From Opitutales bacterium (GTDB lineage: Bacteria; Verrucomicrobiota; Verrucomicrobiia; Opitutales; UBA953), in NCBI GenBank assembly GCA_017546455.1, contig JAFYWY010000053.1, forward strand, positions 1-32,225: a stretch of DNA of 32,225 bases, read 5' to 3'. A program made the position numbers and the translations under genes. The notes below the pieces were generated by a model that was not told the DNA's origin, ran no database searches, and saw only the letters and a list, made by a program, of their open reading frames with translations. This document shows, piece by piece, positions 7,912 through 15,332 of the stretch (the first letter of the stretch is position 1; each line of letters starts with the position of its first letter).

Positions 7912-9549
7912 ATGAAATTCGATATCATCGTCATCGGAAGCGGAATTGCAGGCTTGAGCTTTGCAATCAAGGCGGCGGCAAACGGCCAACGTGTCGCGAT
8001 TGTCACCAAGCGAGCTTCGTCGGAATCGAACACTAACCATGCGCAGGGCGGCATCGCCTGCGTTTACGACCAGGCGGACGATTTTGAAAACCATGTGCGC
8101 GATACGCTGATTGCCGGCGACGGCTTATGCGACGAGGCTGCGACGCGGGCCATCGTGCGTGCGGCACCGGAACGCATCCGCGAGCTAATCGAGGTCGGCG
8201 TGAAGTTTTCCCGCGGTGATGACGGCGGATATGATTTGACGCAAGAGGGCGGCCACTCGTTCCGCCGCATTCTCCACGCGGACGATTTGACGGGGAAAGC
8301 CATCGAAGACGCTTTGCTCGCCGTTGCCGGAAAGCATTCCGGAATCGAAGTTTTTGAGTACCACATGGCGATTGACCTCATCACGGCGGCACGTCTCCCG
8401 GGCTCGAAAATTGCGACGAGTTCTCCCGAAAACCGCGTGCTCGGTGCCTATGTGCTCGAAACTGCAAGCGGGAAGGTGAAGACTTTCCGCGCGGATGTCG
8501 TTGTCTTGGCTTCCGGCGGGATCGGACAGGTTTATCAGTACACGACGAATCCGGACATTGCGACCGGTGACGGCATTGCGATGGCGTACCGCGCGGGCGC
8601 GCTTGTGCGAAACATGGAATTCGTCCAATTCCACCCGACGGCCCTTTACGCGCCGGACGGTTCCCGTGAGTTGGTTTCGGAATCCGTGCGCGGCGAAGGA
8701 GCGATTTTGCGCGACATTTCCGGCCGCGCGTTTATGAAGGATTACGACGAACGCGGCGATTTGGCTCCGCGCGATATCGTGGCGCGGGCGATTGACTCCG
8801 AGATGAAAAAATCCGGCGCCCCGCACGTTTGGCTCGACATCACGCACGAGCCGGCGGAATACCTGCGCGAACGTTTTCCGCATATTTACAAGACCTGCCT
8901 CGCGCACGGGCTCGACATGGCGAAGGATTGGATTCCGGTCGTTCCCGCGGCCCACTATCTCTGCGGCGGCGTGAAAACCAATATGCGCGCGGAAACGAAT
9001 TTGCGCGGCCTTTACGCTTGCGGCGAAACGGCGGGTACGGGCCTGCACGGCGCCAACCGCCTGGCATCCAATTCGCTTTTGGAAGCCGTGGTTCTGGCAC
9101 ACAACGGCGCTCAAGCCGCCTGCGAATACCTGCGCGGGGGCGAAAAGGGAGTGACGATTGAAGTCCCCGAATGGCAGGACGGAAGCGTTTCGGACTCCGA
9201 TGAACGCGTTATCCTTTCTCACAACTGGAACGAATTGCGCACCACGATGTGGGACTATGTCGGCATCGTCCGCACGACCAAACGCCTTCACCGCGCATTG
9301 CGCCGTGTCCAAATGCTCAAAAAGGAAATCAACGAGTATTACTGGGATTTTAAGGTCGAGGCACGCCTGCTCGAGCTGCGCAATTTGGTTCAAGTCGCCG
9401 AAATTATCATTCTCTGCGCGCTGCAACGCCATGAATCCCGCGGCTTGCACTGCACGCGCGACTATCCGAACAAGTCCGACGAAATCTACGATTCGACGGC
9501 CTGGCACCCGGATATTCGCCCCGGCGAGCGTGCGGGAAACAAATTGTAA
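7912..9549 (+). CDS. nadB: L-aspartate oxidase
   Basis: A 545-residue FAD enzyme that oxidises L-aspartate to iminoaspartate, the first step of de novo NAD synthesis (partner NadA, not in this window). The N-terminal Rossmann FAD motif is GSGIAG (residues 9-14). Family signatures include NTNHAQGG, the HADDLTG segment, EFVQFHPTALY, ESVRGEGAILR and the FAD-binding GETAGTGLHGANRLASNS. The C-terminal helical domain is complete. Length is normal. Bacterial NadB is soluble, and there is no signal peptide. The preceding intergenic region holds repeat copy 3 and a probable terminator, so nadB probably has its own promoter. No clear Shine-Dalgarno is seen. Confidence 0.95.
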   Translation: MKFDIIVIGSGIAGLSFAIKAAANGQRVAIVTKRASSESNTNHAQGGIACVYDQADDFENHVRDTLIAGDGLCDEAATRAIVRAAPERIRELIEVGVKFSRGDDGGYDLTQEGGHSFRRILHADDLTGKAIEDALLAVAGKHSGIEVFEYHMAIDLITAARLPGSKIATSSPENRVLGAYVLETASGKVKTFRADVVVLASGGIGQVYQYTTNPDIATGDGIAMAYRAGALVRNMEFVQFHPTALYAPDGSRELVSESVRGEGAILRDISGRAFMKDYDERGDLAPRDIVARAIDSEMKKSGAPHVWLDITHEPAEYLRERFPHIYKTCLAHGLDMAKDWIPVVPAAHYLCGGVKTNMRAETNLRGLYACGETAGTGLHGANRLASNSLLEAVVLAHNGAQAACEYLRGGEKGVTIEVPEWQDGSVSDSDERVILSHNWNELRTTMWDYVGIVRTTKRLHRALRRVQMLKKEINEYYWDFKVEARLLELRNLVQVAEIIILCALQRHESRGLHCTRDYPNKSDEIYDSTAWHPDIRPGERAGNKL

Positions 9550-9590
9550 GCTCTTTCCCCTCGGGTACGGAGTTTGTCTGCGCTTTTAAA

Positions 9591-9619
9591 TTGTCCGCCG
9601 CATAAATTTCGGCTACAAA
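9591..9619 (+). promoter_or_regulatory. Candidate promoter upstream of the NahK-like kinase
   Basis: TTGTCC (9591-9596), a 17-bp spacer and TACAAA (9614-9619), each matching the sigma-70 consensus at four of six positions. It lies 55 bp before the ATG at 9675. Confidence 0.33.
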
Positions 9620-9674
9620 ATAATTCGAGCGGACAACTCCGCAGCTTATCATCCCTTTATAAAACTACCTAAAT

Positions 9675-10775
9675 ATGAATGCTTCCTTAATTGCCAAGCA
9701 GTTTGATGTCTCCGGACGTCTTGTCGCCGTCGAACCCTTCGGTTCCGGCAATATTAACGACACCTACCGTGTCACCTTCCGAACCACCTTCTCCGAGGAA
9801 CGCTTTATCCTCCAGCGCGTTCGCCGCAATGTCTTCCCGCATCCGGAATACATCATGGAAAATATGCGTAAAATCACGGACGTTTGCCATCGGAAGCTCG
9901 AAGACATCAACGAGTCGTCCGACCGCATTTGGCAGATGCCGAAGATTATCCCGACGCGCGACGGAAAGGATTTTTACCTCGACGCTTCCGGCGACCTCTG
10001 GCGCGCGATTTCGAACATCGCTTCGGCCGTTTCCTATGAAAAGGTGCAGAGCCCCGACCACGCTTACGAAGCCGGAACCGTGCTCGGCTGCTTCCAGAAT
10101 CTCATCAGCGATATTCCCTGCGATGGTCTCAAATACGTCATCGAAAACTTCCACATTACGCCGAGTTACCTCGACCAGCTCGATGCCGCGCTGAAGACGC
10201 CGCTCGCTCAGGAATTGCTCGAACACTCCCGCGAAGCCCGCAACTGCCTTGCCCTCATCGAAGAACGCCGCGATTTCTGCTACACCTTCGAAAACGCGAA
10301 AAAGTCCGGAGAACTCAAGCTGCGCCCGACACACGGGGACCCGAAAGTTGCGAACATCCTCATCGATACCGCGACGGGGAAGGGCACCTGTATCGTTGAC
10401 TTGGACACGATCCAGCCCGGACTCGTCCACGCCGACATCGGTGACGCCGTGCGCTCCGCCTGTAATCCCGCCGGGGAAGACGCGATCGACCTGCACTCCG
10501 TCTTCTTCGATACCGACCTCTTCTCGGCGTTCTACCGCGGCTACATGCGCCACGCGAAAAAGTTCTTCACGGACGCGGATTATAAATACCTCTTTGACGC
10601 CGTGCGCATTCTGCCGCTCGAGCTCGGTCTGCGTTTCTTTGCCGACTACCTCGCGGGCGACGTTTACTTCAAGACGCGCTACAAGGAACACAATTTGAAG
10701 CGCGCGCTTGTCCAGTTGCGCCTCATGGAAAGCATCGAATCCCGCGAATCGCAGATTCGCAAGGTCATCGGATAA
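9675..10775 (+). CDS. APH-fold sugar kinase, N-acetylhexosamine 1-kinase (NahK)-like
   Basis: A 366-residue protein of the aminoglycoside-phosphotransferase/choline kinase fold. The Gly-rich loop is FGSGNINDTYRV near residue 22. The catalytic loop is THGDPKVANIL, with Asp222 as likely base, and the metal site is DLDT (Asp242, Asp244). HGDxKxxN followed by VDLDTIxPG is the pattern of NahK-like kinases, which make GlcNAc-1-P or GalNAc-1-P in mucin-sugar salvage. Proteins of this family are sometimes mislabelled mucin desulfatase. A role in N-acetylhexosamine use fits the GH20 enzyme and sulfatase here, but another small-molecule kinase cannot be excluded. The CvpA-like gene begins 3 nt after its stop. 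Confidence 0.72.
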   Translation: MNASLIAKQFDVSGRLVAVEPFGSGNINDTYRVTFRTTFSEERFILQRVRRNVFPHPEYIMENMRKITDVCHRKLEDINESSDRIWQMPKIIPTRDGKDFYLDASGDLWRAISNIASAVSYEKVQSPDHAYEAGTVLGCFQNLISDIPCDGLKYVIENFHITPSYLDQLDAALKTPLAQELLEHSREARNCLALIEERRDFCYTFENAKKSGELKLRPTHGDPKVANILIDTATGKGTCIVDLDTIQPGLVHADIGDAVRSACNPAGEDAIDLHSVFFDTDLFSAFYRGYMRHAKKFFTDADYKYLFDAVRILPLELGLRFFADYLAGDVYFKTRYKEHNLKRALVQLRLMESIESRESQIRKVIG

Positions 10776-10778
10776 GCG

Positions 10779-11639
10779 ATGCTCCTCTTCGCCGAAAGCG
10801 CTTCACAAAATTCACCCGCGAGCCATTTGCTTGCGGGTGTTTTTGCTCTCGTGTTTTTGGCGATTTTGTTCGTCAACAGCTGGCGCGGTTACTGGCGCGG
10901 CCCGATTCGCAGCGTTGCGCCGCTCGTCGCGTTTATCTTCGCGGGCGCGGCAGCCTGGCTTTTCGGCTCGGATTTAGGTTTTGCGTTTCTCGGCGATTTC
11001 GGGATTCCGTGGATTTTGCGCGGTCTCTTCGGGATTTTGCTGACGGGCATCCTTGTCTGGCTGCCGGTTTTCGGCCTGTTGTGGATGTGGGGACGCAAGC
11101 AGATTTCCGAAAAAACGGGCGAGCCGGAATCTCCGATTTTCGGTGCGCTCGTCGGCTGCTGGACCGGCTTTTTCTGGATCGGTCTTTGCGTTTTGGCGCT
11201 GACTTCCGTCGGCGCGCTCGGCGAATCCCTGAGTAGCGGACCTCGAAAAAATGCGGGCGGATTTTGGGCGCAGGTCTGCCGTGGCGCCGTTACCGTACGG
11301 CATTCCGTCGCGCTGGTCCCCGGATTTCGTTTTGCGGGCACGTGGAATCCCTTGCCGGAAAGCACGGTGAGAAAAATCGACAAACTCGTTGCCGTTTTGT
11401 CCGACACTTCCAAGGCCCGGAAATTTATTTTTACCGCGGAAGTCCAGTCCGTCGTTTCGCTTCCCGCCGTTTATCCGGTCGTCTATTCTCCGAGAATTCA
11501 GGCCATGGCGGCGGCGCGGGACATCGACGGCATTTTGGCGGATCCGGCGGTCAATCGTATGCTCGACGACGAAGATTTCCAGCGCGCTTTGGCGGAAATC
11601 GATTTCGAGCGGCTTCTTGATCAAACTCTCGCGCAGTAA
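10779..11639 (+). CDS. CvpA-family-like membrane protein
   Basis: A 286-residue protein. Four hydrophobic helices lie within residues ~17-150 (LLAGVFALVFLAILF; VAPLVAFIFAGAAAWLF; GLFGILLTGILVWLPVFGL; FGALVGCWTGFFWIGLCVL). The NSWRGYWRG after helix 1 matches the CvpA pattern, where a short first helix is followed by a Gly/Arg-rich turn. The C-terminal ~135 residues are soluble and unrecognised. The exact role is unknown; CvpA homologues affect envelope stress tolerance and biofilm formation. The start is uncertain: a strong terminator-like hairpin sits 34 nt after the ATG at 10779, and a TTG at 10827 would give a more family-typical N-terminus. No clear Shine-Dalgarno is seen for either. Confidence 0.7.
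   Translation: MLLFAESASQNSPASHLLAGVFALVFLAILFVNSWRGYWRGPIRSVAPLVAFIFAGAAAWLFGSDLGFAFLGDFGIPWILRGLFGILLTGILVWLPVFGLLWMWGRKQISEKTGEPESPIFGALVGCWTGFFWIGLCVLALTSVGALGESLSSGPRKNAGGFWAQVCRGAVTVRHSVALVPGFRFAGTWNPLPESTVRKIDKLVAVLSDTSKARKFIFTAEVQSVVSLPAVYPVVYSPRIQAMAAARDIDGILADPAVNRMLDDEDFQRALAEIDFERLLDQTLAQ
10813..10844 (+). terminator. Intrinsic-terminator-like hairpin inside the CvpA-like N-terminus
   Basis: CACCCGCGAGC (10813-10823) pairs with GCTTGCGGGTG (10829-10839), an 11-bp stem including one G-T pair and a 5-nt loop, followed at once by TTTTT. It has the form of the terminator of the upstream kinase gene but lies within the downstream reading frame. Confidence 0.6.
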
Positions 11640-11646
11640 AAGCGAG

Positions 11647-12288
11647 CTACTTGCACTTGACCCAGCCGCGGCTCGGGGTCACCAAGTATTGTAGCGGAAC
11701 ATCCGTCGCTTCCGAGGGAATGGCGTCGATCACCTGGCTGTCGAAAGCCAGCCCGACGGTGATAGCCTGCGGCGGGAGTTTCGCCAGATAGCGGTCGTAA
11801 TACCCCTTGCCGTAGCCGATACGGTTGCCGTGCCAGTCAAAGACGACGCCGGGAATGACGTGAAGCGTCGGCACGTCGAGCGGGATTTCTTCGCAATGCG
11901 GGAGCGGTTCGAGGACGCCGAAGGTGCCCGGAGCGAGGTCTTCCGCCATGTTGTGAATGCGGAAAAGCCGGATATCGTTGCCGAAAACCTTGGGCACGCA
12001 GACGGTTTTCCCGGATTCGATTACGCGGAGAATGCCGCCGTGATTGCTGACTTCGCTGCGTACGGAAATGTAGGTCGAAATGCAGTCCGCCTGCAGGTAG
12101 AGCGGGTGTGCGCGCAATTCGTTGCGGATAATCGAAGAAAGTTGAAGCGCTTCCGGACCATTGATGCGGTCGCGGCTCGCAAGGTGGGCAATCCTCAGTT
12201 TTTTCTTGGCGTTTTGAATTTCGGATAGGCGCGGGTCAGGGACAAAACTGGGATATTGGACTTCTCTCGGTTCGCGGGGAAAGCTCAT
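11647..12288 (-). CDS. 5-formyltetrahydrofolate cyclo-ligase
   Basis: A 213-residue enzyme converting 5-formyl-THF to 5,10-methenyl-THF with ATP, in one-carbon metabolism. The family signature is GYGKGYYDRYL (near residues 158-168), preceded by the conserved VIPGVVFD. An AKKKLR segment near residue 30 fits the N-terminal phosphate-binding lysines. There is a ~25-residue N-terminal extension before the usual start. Its ATG overlaps the stop of the upstream thioesterase gene (ATGA, 12285-12288), which indicates translational coupling. Its 3' end lies 7 bp from the convergent CvpA-like gene. Confidence 0.9.
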   Translation of the reverse strand: MSFPREPREVQYPSFVPDPRLSEIQNAKKKLRIAHLASRDRINGPEALQLSSIIRNELRAHPLYLQADCISTYISVRSEVSNHGGILRVIESGKTVCVPKVFGNDIRLFRIHNMAEDLAPGTFGVLEPLPHCEEIPLDVPTLHVIPGVVFDWHGNRIGYGKGYYDRYLAKLPPQAITVGLAFDSQVIDAIPSEATDVPLQYLVTPSRGWVKCK

Positions 12289-12710
12289 CGTGTCTGCGCC
12301 TCGGATGCTTTTGTAAACGCCGCCTGGAGCTTTTCCGTGAAAAACGCCGGGGGTTTGATGGCTTGCCCTTCGCGGTTCATAAATGCGTGCTGCGTATAGC
12401 CCGTCACCAGCAACTCGTTCCCGCGGGAAATTTCGTAGTCGATGCGGATGCGAACGCGCGGCATTTCTTTCATGACCGCATGAACGGAGATAAGGTCGTC
12501 GTAACGCGCGGGGGAGCGGTATTTCAGATTTGCTTCCAAAACCGGAAGCAGGAAGCCGCTTGCCTGCAATTCAACGTAGGGAAGGCCGACTTCCGCCAGC
12601 AACTGCGTGCGCGCCACTTCGCACCAGGGCAAATAATTGGCGTGGTAAACGACCCCCATGGCGTCGGTTTCCGAAAAACGGACTCGAATCTGTGCAGTTG
12701 TCTGAAGCAT
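12285..12710 (-). CDS. YbgC/4HBT-type hotdog acyl-CoA thioesterase
   Basis: A 141-residue single hotdog-fold protein. The active-site segment SETDAMGVVYHANYLPWCE near the N-terminus matches the YbgC/4-hydroxybenzoyl-CoA thioesterase family (Asp, then Gly-hydrophobic-hydrophobic-Tyr/Phe-His). The reading frame stays open upstream to 12794, but those codons are antisense-free tRNA sequence, so the ATG at 12710, 14 nt past the tRNA's CCA end, is chosen. The stop overlaps the next gene by 4 nt. Family members hydrolyse short-chain or other acyl-CoAs and can associate with the Tol-Pal locus; no Tol genes are present here, so the substrate is unknown. Confidence 0.85.
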   Translation of the reverse strand: MLQTTAQIRVRFSETDAMGVVYHANYLPWCEVARTQLLAEVGLPYVELQASGFLLPVLEANLKYRSPARYDDLISVHAVMKEMPRVRIRIDYEISRGNELLVTGYTQHAFMNREGQAIKPPAFFTEKLQAAFTKASEAQTR

Positions 12711-12724
12711 TATTGTTAGTTTAA

Positions 12725-12808
12725 TGGTGCCGAAGGCGGGGCTCGAACCCGCACGCCCGAAGGCAACGGATTTTAAGTCCGCAGCGTCTACCATTCCGCC
12801 ACTTCGGC
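12725..12808 (-). tRNA. tRNA-Leu (anticodon UAA)
   Basis: An 84-nt gene including an encoded CCA (12725-12727). The acceptor stem GCCGAAG pairs with CTTCGGC, with A as discriminator. The anticodon loop is CTTAAAA with anticodon TAA. A long variable arm (GTTGCCTTCGGGCGT) marks a class II tRNA. The T loop is TTCGAGC. It is read in the same direction as the thioesterase gene 14 nt downstream, suggesting co-transcription followed by processing. Confidence 0.96.
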
Positions 12809-13032
12809 AACATTAGTGGCACATCATGACAGTTTTGCGGAATTACTCAAACGGATTCGCTGTTTTTCGGATAATTTTTTTTCTTCGGCGCGCTTCCGCG
12901 AAGATTCACGATCGCATCGAGGCTCCGCGAGCAGCATTCCTGCCGGCTTCGCACACAAAAGTATTGCGCGGGATTTCCCGCATCCGTAATTTTTCCCGCA
13001 TGCTCAATCCCCGTTTTTTGGATAAATTATCG

Positions 13033-14985
13033 ATGAAAAAACAAATCTCGTTGCTCGCCGTGGGGCTCTCCGCATTTTGTGCGGGAACTGCCGCTTTGGC
13101 GGCGGCGCCGGAACCGTCCGCATCGCCCGTAAAATTTGAATTTGCGGCGCATCCGCAAAATCCGAATGACGGGATTTTCCTCCTGAACGGAAAGCCCTTC
13201 CAGATTCGCGGCGGTGAAATCCACCCGCAGCGCATTCCGCGCGAATACTGGGATCATCGCATCAAAATGTGCAAGGCGATGGGGCTGAACACCATCGCGT
13301 TTTACACGATGTGGAACGATTTCGAACAGCCTGACGGCTCCTTCGATTTCAAAACGGGCAATCGCGATATTGCGGCGTTTTTGAAGCTCTGCCGGGACAA
13401 CGGCATGTGGGTGCTTTTCCGCCCCGGTCCCTACGTCTGCGGCGAGTGGGACTTCGGCGGTCTCCCCGCGTACCTGCTCAAGGAAAAAGACGCGAAAATC
13501 CGCACCGTCGCGGACAAAAATTTCATGAAGGCTCAGACGCGTTATCTGGAAGCCATCGCGGAAGTCGTTAAACCTTTCCGTGCTCAAAACGGCGGCCCGA
13601 TCATTATGACGCAGATCGAAAACGAGCACGGCAGCTGGCCGCGCAAAGACCCCGAATACCTGCGCTGGCTGAAGGATTTTTGGAAGAAGCGCGGATTTAC
13701 GCCGCTGTACATGTCCGACGGTGCGGGCGACCACTTCCTGCGCGGAATGATTTATCCGGATAAAGACGTTTGCATCGGACTCGACCCGGGGCAAAACGAC
13801 GGCGCATGGAAGGTCGCCAACAAATACAACCCCGGCGTTCCCGTATTTTCCTCGGAAACCTACCCGGGCTGGCTGCGCCGCTGGGGCGAAGGCAATTGGA
13901 CGCCGACGAATCTTTCCGGCAGCATCAAATGGTACATGGAAACGGGGCGCTCGTTCAGCGTATTCCCGGTTCACGGCGGCACGAATTTCGCCTTCACGGC
14001 GGGTGCCAACGATGACCCGCGCACCGGCGGCGACTACCATACCGACCTGACGAGCTACGACTACGGTTCGCCGATTAACGAGCAGGGCAATCCCACGGCA
14101 GAATACCATCAGTACCGCGAAATCATCCAAAACGGACTCAAGGGCAAAGAAAAACTGCCCCCGATCCCGAAGCCGATTCCGTCCATTGAAATCAAGGATT
14201 TCACGCCAACCTTTTTTGCGAACTTGCGCGATAATCGGGAAACATTTCCTTTCAGAAACGGCGGCAAGTTTAAGGACGCACCGTACTTCGAAGTCTTTGA
14301 CCAAAACCAGGGACTCGCGTTTTACCGCACGCGCATTCCCGCCGGAGCAGCCGGAACGCTCGATTTCGACGCCATCAACGACTACGCGCATTTCTACCTC
14401 GACGGCAAACTCATCGCAACCGCCGATCGTCGCATGAAAAAAGCGCCGGTCGCCGTCCCCGCACGTGACAAAGCAGCGACCCTCGAAATCATGGTCGAAG
14501 GTATGGGACACATCAATTACGGACGCAAGATGGAAAGCGACCGCAAGGGCATCGTCGGCGAAGTCCGTCTCGACGGCAAAGCCCTGAAAAACTGGATCGT
14601 CATTCCGAAAACGCTTTCGGCAAGCTTCGTCGTCAACGCCAAGAAATCCGAAAAGCAGGACAAAAGCCTGCCCGGCGGCCATTTCCGCGGTACCTTCAAC
14701 GTCTCGAATCCCGGCGACACCTTCCTCGACATGTCGAAGTGGGGCAAGGGCGTCGTTTACGTCAACGGACACAATCTCGGGCGCTACTGGAGCCAAACGC
14801 TCGACGGAAAGCCGGTCGGACCGCAGCTGCGCCTGTACTGCCCGGCTCCCTTCCTGAAGCGCGGGAAAAACGTCATCGACGTTGTCGAGCTCGAACTCTC
14901 CGAGCCGCGTCCGATTCGCGGTTGCAAAGAACGCAACTACGACATGAACGGCGTGAAGACGAAAAACCTGAACAACCAATGGTAA
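13033..14985 (+). CDS. Secreted beta-galactosidase (GH35)
   Basis: A 650-residue glycoside hydrolase that removes terminal beta-linked galactose. The frame is open from 12826, but the ATG at 13033 gives a clean signal peptide (MKKQISLLAVGLSAFCAG...ALAAAP), so it is chosen. The GH35 TIM barrel shows GGEIHPQRIP, GLNTIAFYTMWNDFEQ and RPGPYVCGEWDFGGLP. The acid/base is Glu198 in QIENEHG, and the nucleophile is Glu275 in SSETYPGW. C-terminal beta-sandwich regions include VVYVNGHNLGRYW, typical of GH35. Length is normal for bacterial members. It ends 38 bp before a strong terminator. It probably acts with the GH20 enzyme and sulfatase on host glycans. Positions 12826-13032 look like untranslated leader; I see no clear promoter in it. 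Confidence 0.93.
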   Translation: MKKQISLLAVGLSAFCAGTAALAAAPEPSASPVKFEFAAHPQNPNDGIFLLNGKPFQIRGGEIHPQRIPREYWDHRIKMCKAMGLNTIAFYTMWNDFEQPDGSFDFKTGNRDIAAFLKLCRDNGMWVLFRPGPYVCGEWDFGGLPAYLLKEKDAKIRTVADKNFMKAQTRYLEAIAEVVKPFRAQNGGPIIMTQIENEHGSWPRKDPEYLRWLKDFWKKRGFTPLYMSDGAGDHFLRGMIYPDKDVCIGLDPGQNDGAWKVANKYNPGVPVFSSETYPGWLRRWGEGNWTPTNLSGSIKWYMETGRSFSVFPVHGGTNFAFTAGANDDPRTGGDYHTDLTSYDYGSPINEQGNPTAEYHQYREIIQNGLKGKEKLPPIPKPIPSIEIKDFTPTFFANLRDNRETFPFRNGGKFKDAPYFEVFDQNQGLAFYRTRIPAGAAGTLDFDAINDYAHFYLDGKLIATADRRMKKAPVAVPARDKAATLEIMVEGMGHINYGRKMESDRKGIVGEVRLDGKALKNWIVIPKTLSASFVVNAKKSEKQDKSLPGGHFRGTFNVSNPGDTFLDMSKWGKGVVYVNGHNLGRYWSQTLDGKPVGPQLRLYCPAPFLKRGKNVIDVVELELSEPRPIRGCKERNYDMNGVKTKNLNNQW

Positions 14986-14990
14986 TCAGA

Positions 14991-15025
14991 GAGCTTAAAG
15001 ATTAGGGCTTAATGCTTAGAGAGGC
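14991..15025 (+). repeat. Heptamer tandem array A1 (AAGNTTA-like)
   Basis: Five consecutive 7-nt units: GAGCTTA, AAGATTA, GGGCTTA, ATGCTTA, GAGAGGC. The same unit order recurs at 16102 and 31894, and inverted at 16575. It lies directly after the beta-galactosidase stop codon. Confidence 0.7.
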
Positions 15026-15081
15026 GTTCCTGCGAATCCGCGGGAACGCTTTTTTGTGGTTTGTTCCATTGCGCCGCAGGC
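14992..15081 (+). repeat. Left copy of ~90-bp direct repeat flanking PEP-CTERM gene 3
   Basis: It comprises heptamer array, terminator hairpin, and the TTCCATTGCGCCGCAGGC block. It is nearly identical to 16103-16194: the first 27 bases, a 36-base terminator section and the last 20 bases all match, with small differences between. The copies lie one on each side of a single PEP-CTERM gene. Confidence 0.85.
15024..15055 (+). terminator. Intrinsic terminator after the beta-galactosidase gene
   Basis: GCGTTCCTGCG (15024-15034), loop AATC, CGCGGGAACGC (15039-15049), then six Ts: an 11-bp stem with one T-G pair. Confidence 0.9.
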
Positions 15082-15228
15082 GGAATAAGCGCCAAGCATC
15101 AAGCATCGAGCATCAAGCGAAAACCCGAATGGGACTTCGTTCCACCCGCAGATGGGCGGTCTCTCGCCCTCATGTGCCGCTCGGCAATAGACTTGTCTGA
15201 CGTGCCTGCGGCACCATGGAACGCGGAT
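15063..15228. repeat. MITE-like repeat fragments, copy 4 (composite)
   Basis: An inverted right-end block (TTCCATTGCGCCGCAGGC, 15064-15081) is followed, after a heptamer array, by right-hand family sequence in the direct orientation. That part has an ACCCGCAGATGGGCGG segment like the end of hairpin 3 and a GACGTGCCTGCGGCACCATGG block (15199-15219). It is decayed and lacks hairpins 1 and 2. The rest of the 347-bp gap between the beta-galactosidase and PEP-CTERM gene 3 holds the terminator, heptamers, a hairpin and a promoter, with no gene. Confidence 0.6.
15094..15118 (+). repeat. Heptamer tandem array A2 (AAGCATC)
   Basis: AAGCATC, AAGCATC, GAGCATC, AAGC: 3.5 copies of a 7-nt unit lying between the two fragments of repeat copy 4. 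Confidence 0.8.
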
Positions 15229-15245
15229 GTCGAAAGCGTCTCAAC

Positions 15246-15276
15246 AGCGGCTTTTATTTCTTTCAGAAATGCCGCT
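15246..15276 (+). promoter_or_regulatory. Hairpin abutting the promoter of PEP-CTERM gene 3
   Basis: AGCGGC (15246-15251) pairs with GCCGCT (15271-15276), and inside it ATTTC (15256-15260) pairs with GAAAT (15266-15270), with four unpaired Ts. Its last base is the first T of the candidate -35 box, so it could be an operator or an old terminator stem. Confidence 0.4.
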
Positions 15277-15302
15277 TGACAACATTTGTGGGGGGGTAGA
15301 AT
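15276..15302 (+). promoter_or_regulatory. Candidate promoter for PEP-CTERM gene 3
   Basis: A consensus TTGACA (15276-15281), a 15-bp spacer containing a run of seven Gs, and TAGAAT (15297-15302, five of six matches). The spacer is short. The ATG is 30 nt downstream. Confidence 0.5.
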
Positions 15303-15332
15303 AAAGCCTTTAAATTCTAACCTTACATAGAC

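Noticed and set aside
12711-12794. N-terminal extension of the thioesterase (MVDAADLKSVAFGRAGSSPA)
   Set aside because: This is a translated tRNA-Leu gene, a common false extension; the ATG at 12710 is the real start.
12966-12997. Terminator-like hairpin GCGGG-attt-CCCGC in the beta-galactosidase leader
   Set aside because: The stem is only 5 bp and the T run is 9 nt away; no gene on the + strand ends upstream of it.
12826-13032. 69-residue N-terminal extension of the beta-galactosidase
   Set aside because: It would place a clean signal peptide inside the protein; the ATG at 13033 begins the signal peptide.
13027-14979. 650-codon open frame antisense to the beta-galactosidase
   Set aside because: Mirror of the GH35 coding frame; no family motif.
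15082-15275. Insertion sequence or transposase remnant near the repeats
   Set aside because: No transposase-like protein sequence is visible here or in the other repeat regions; the elements are non-coding.
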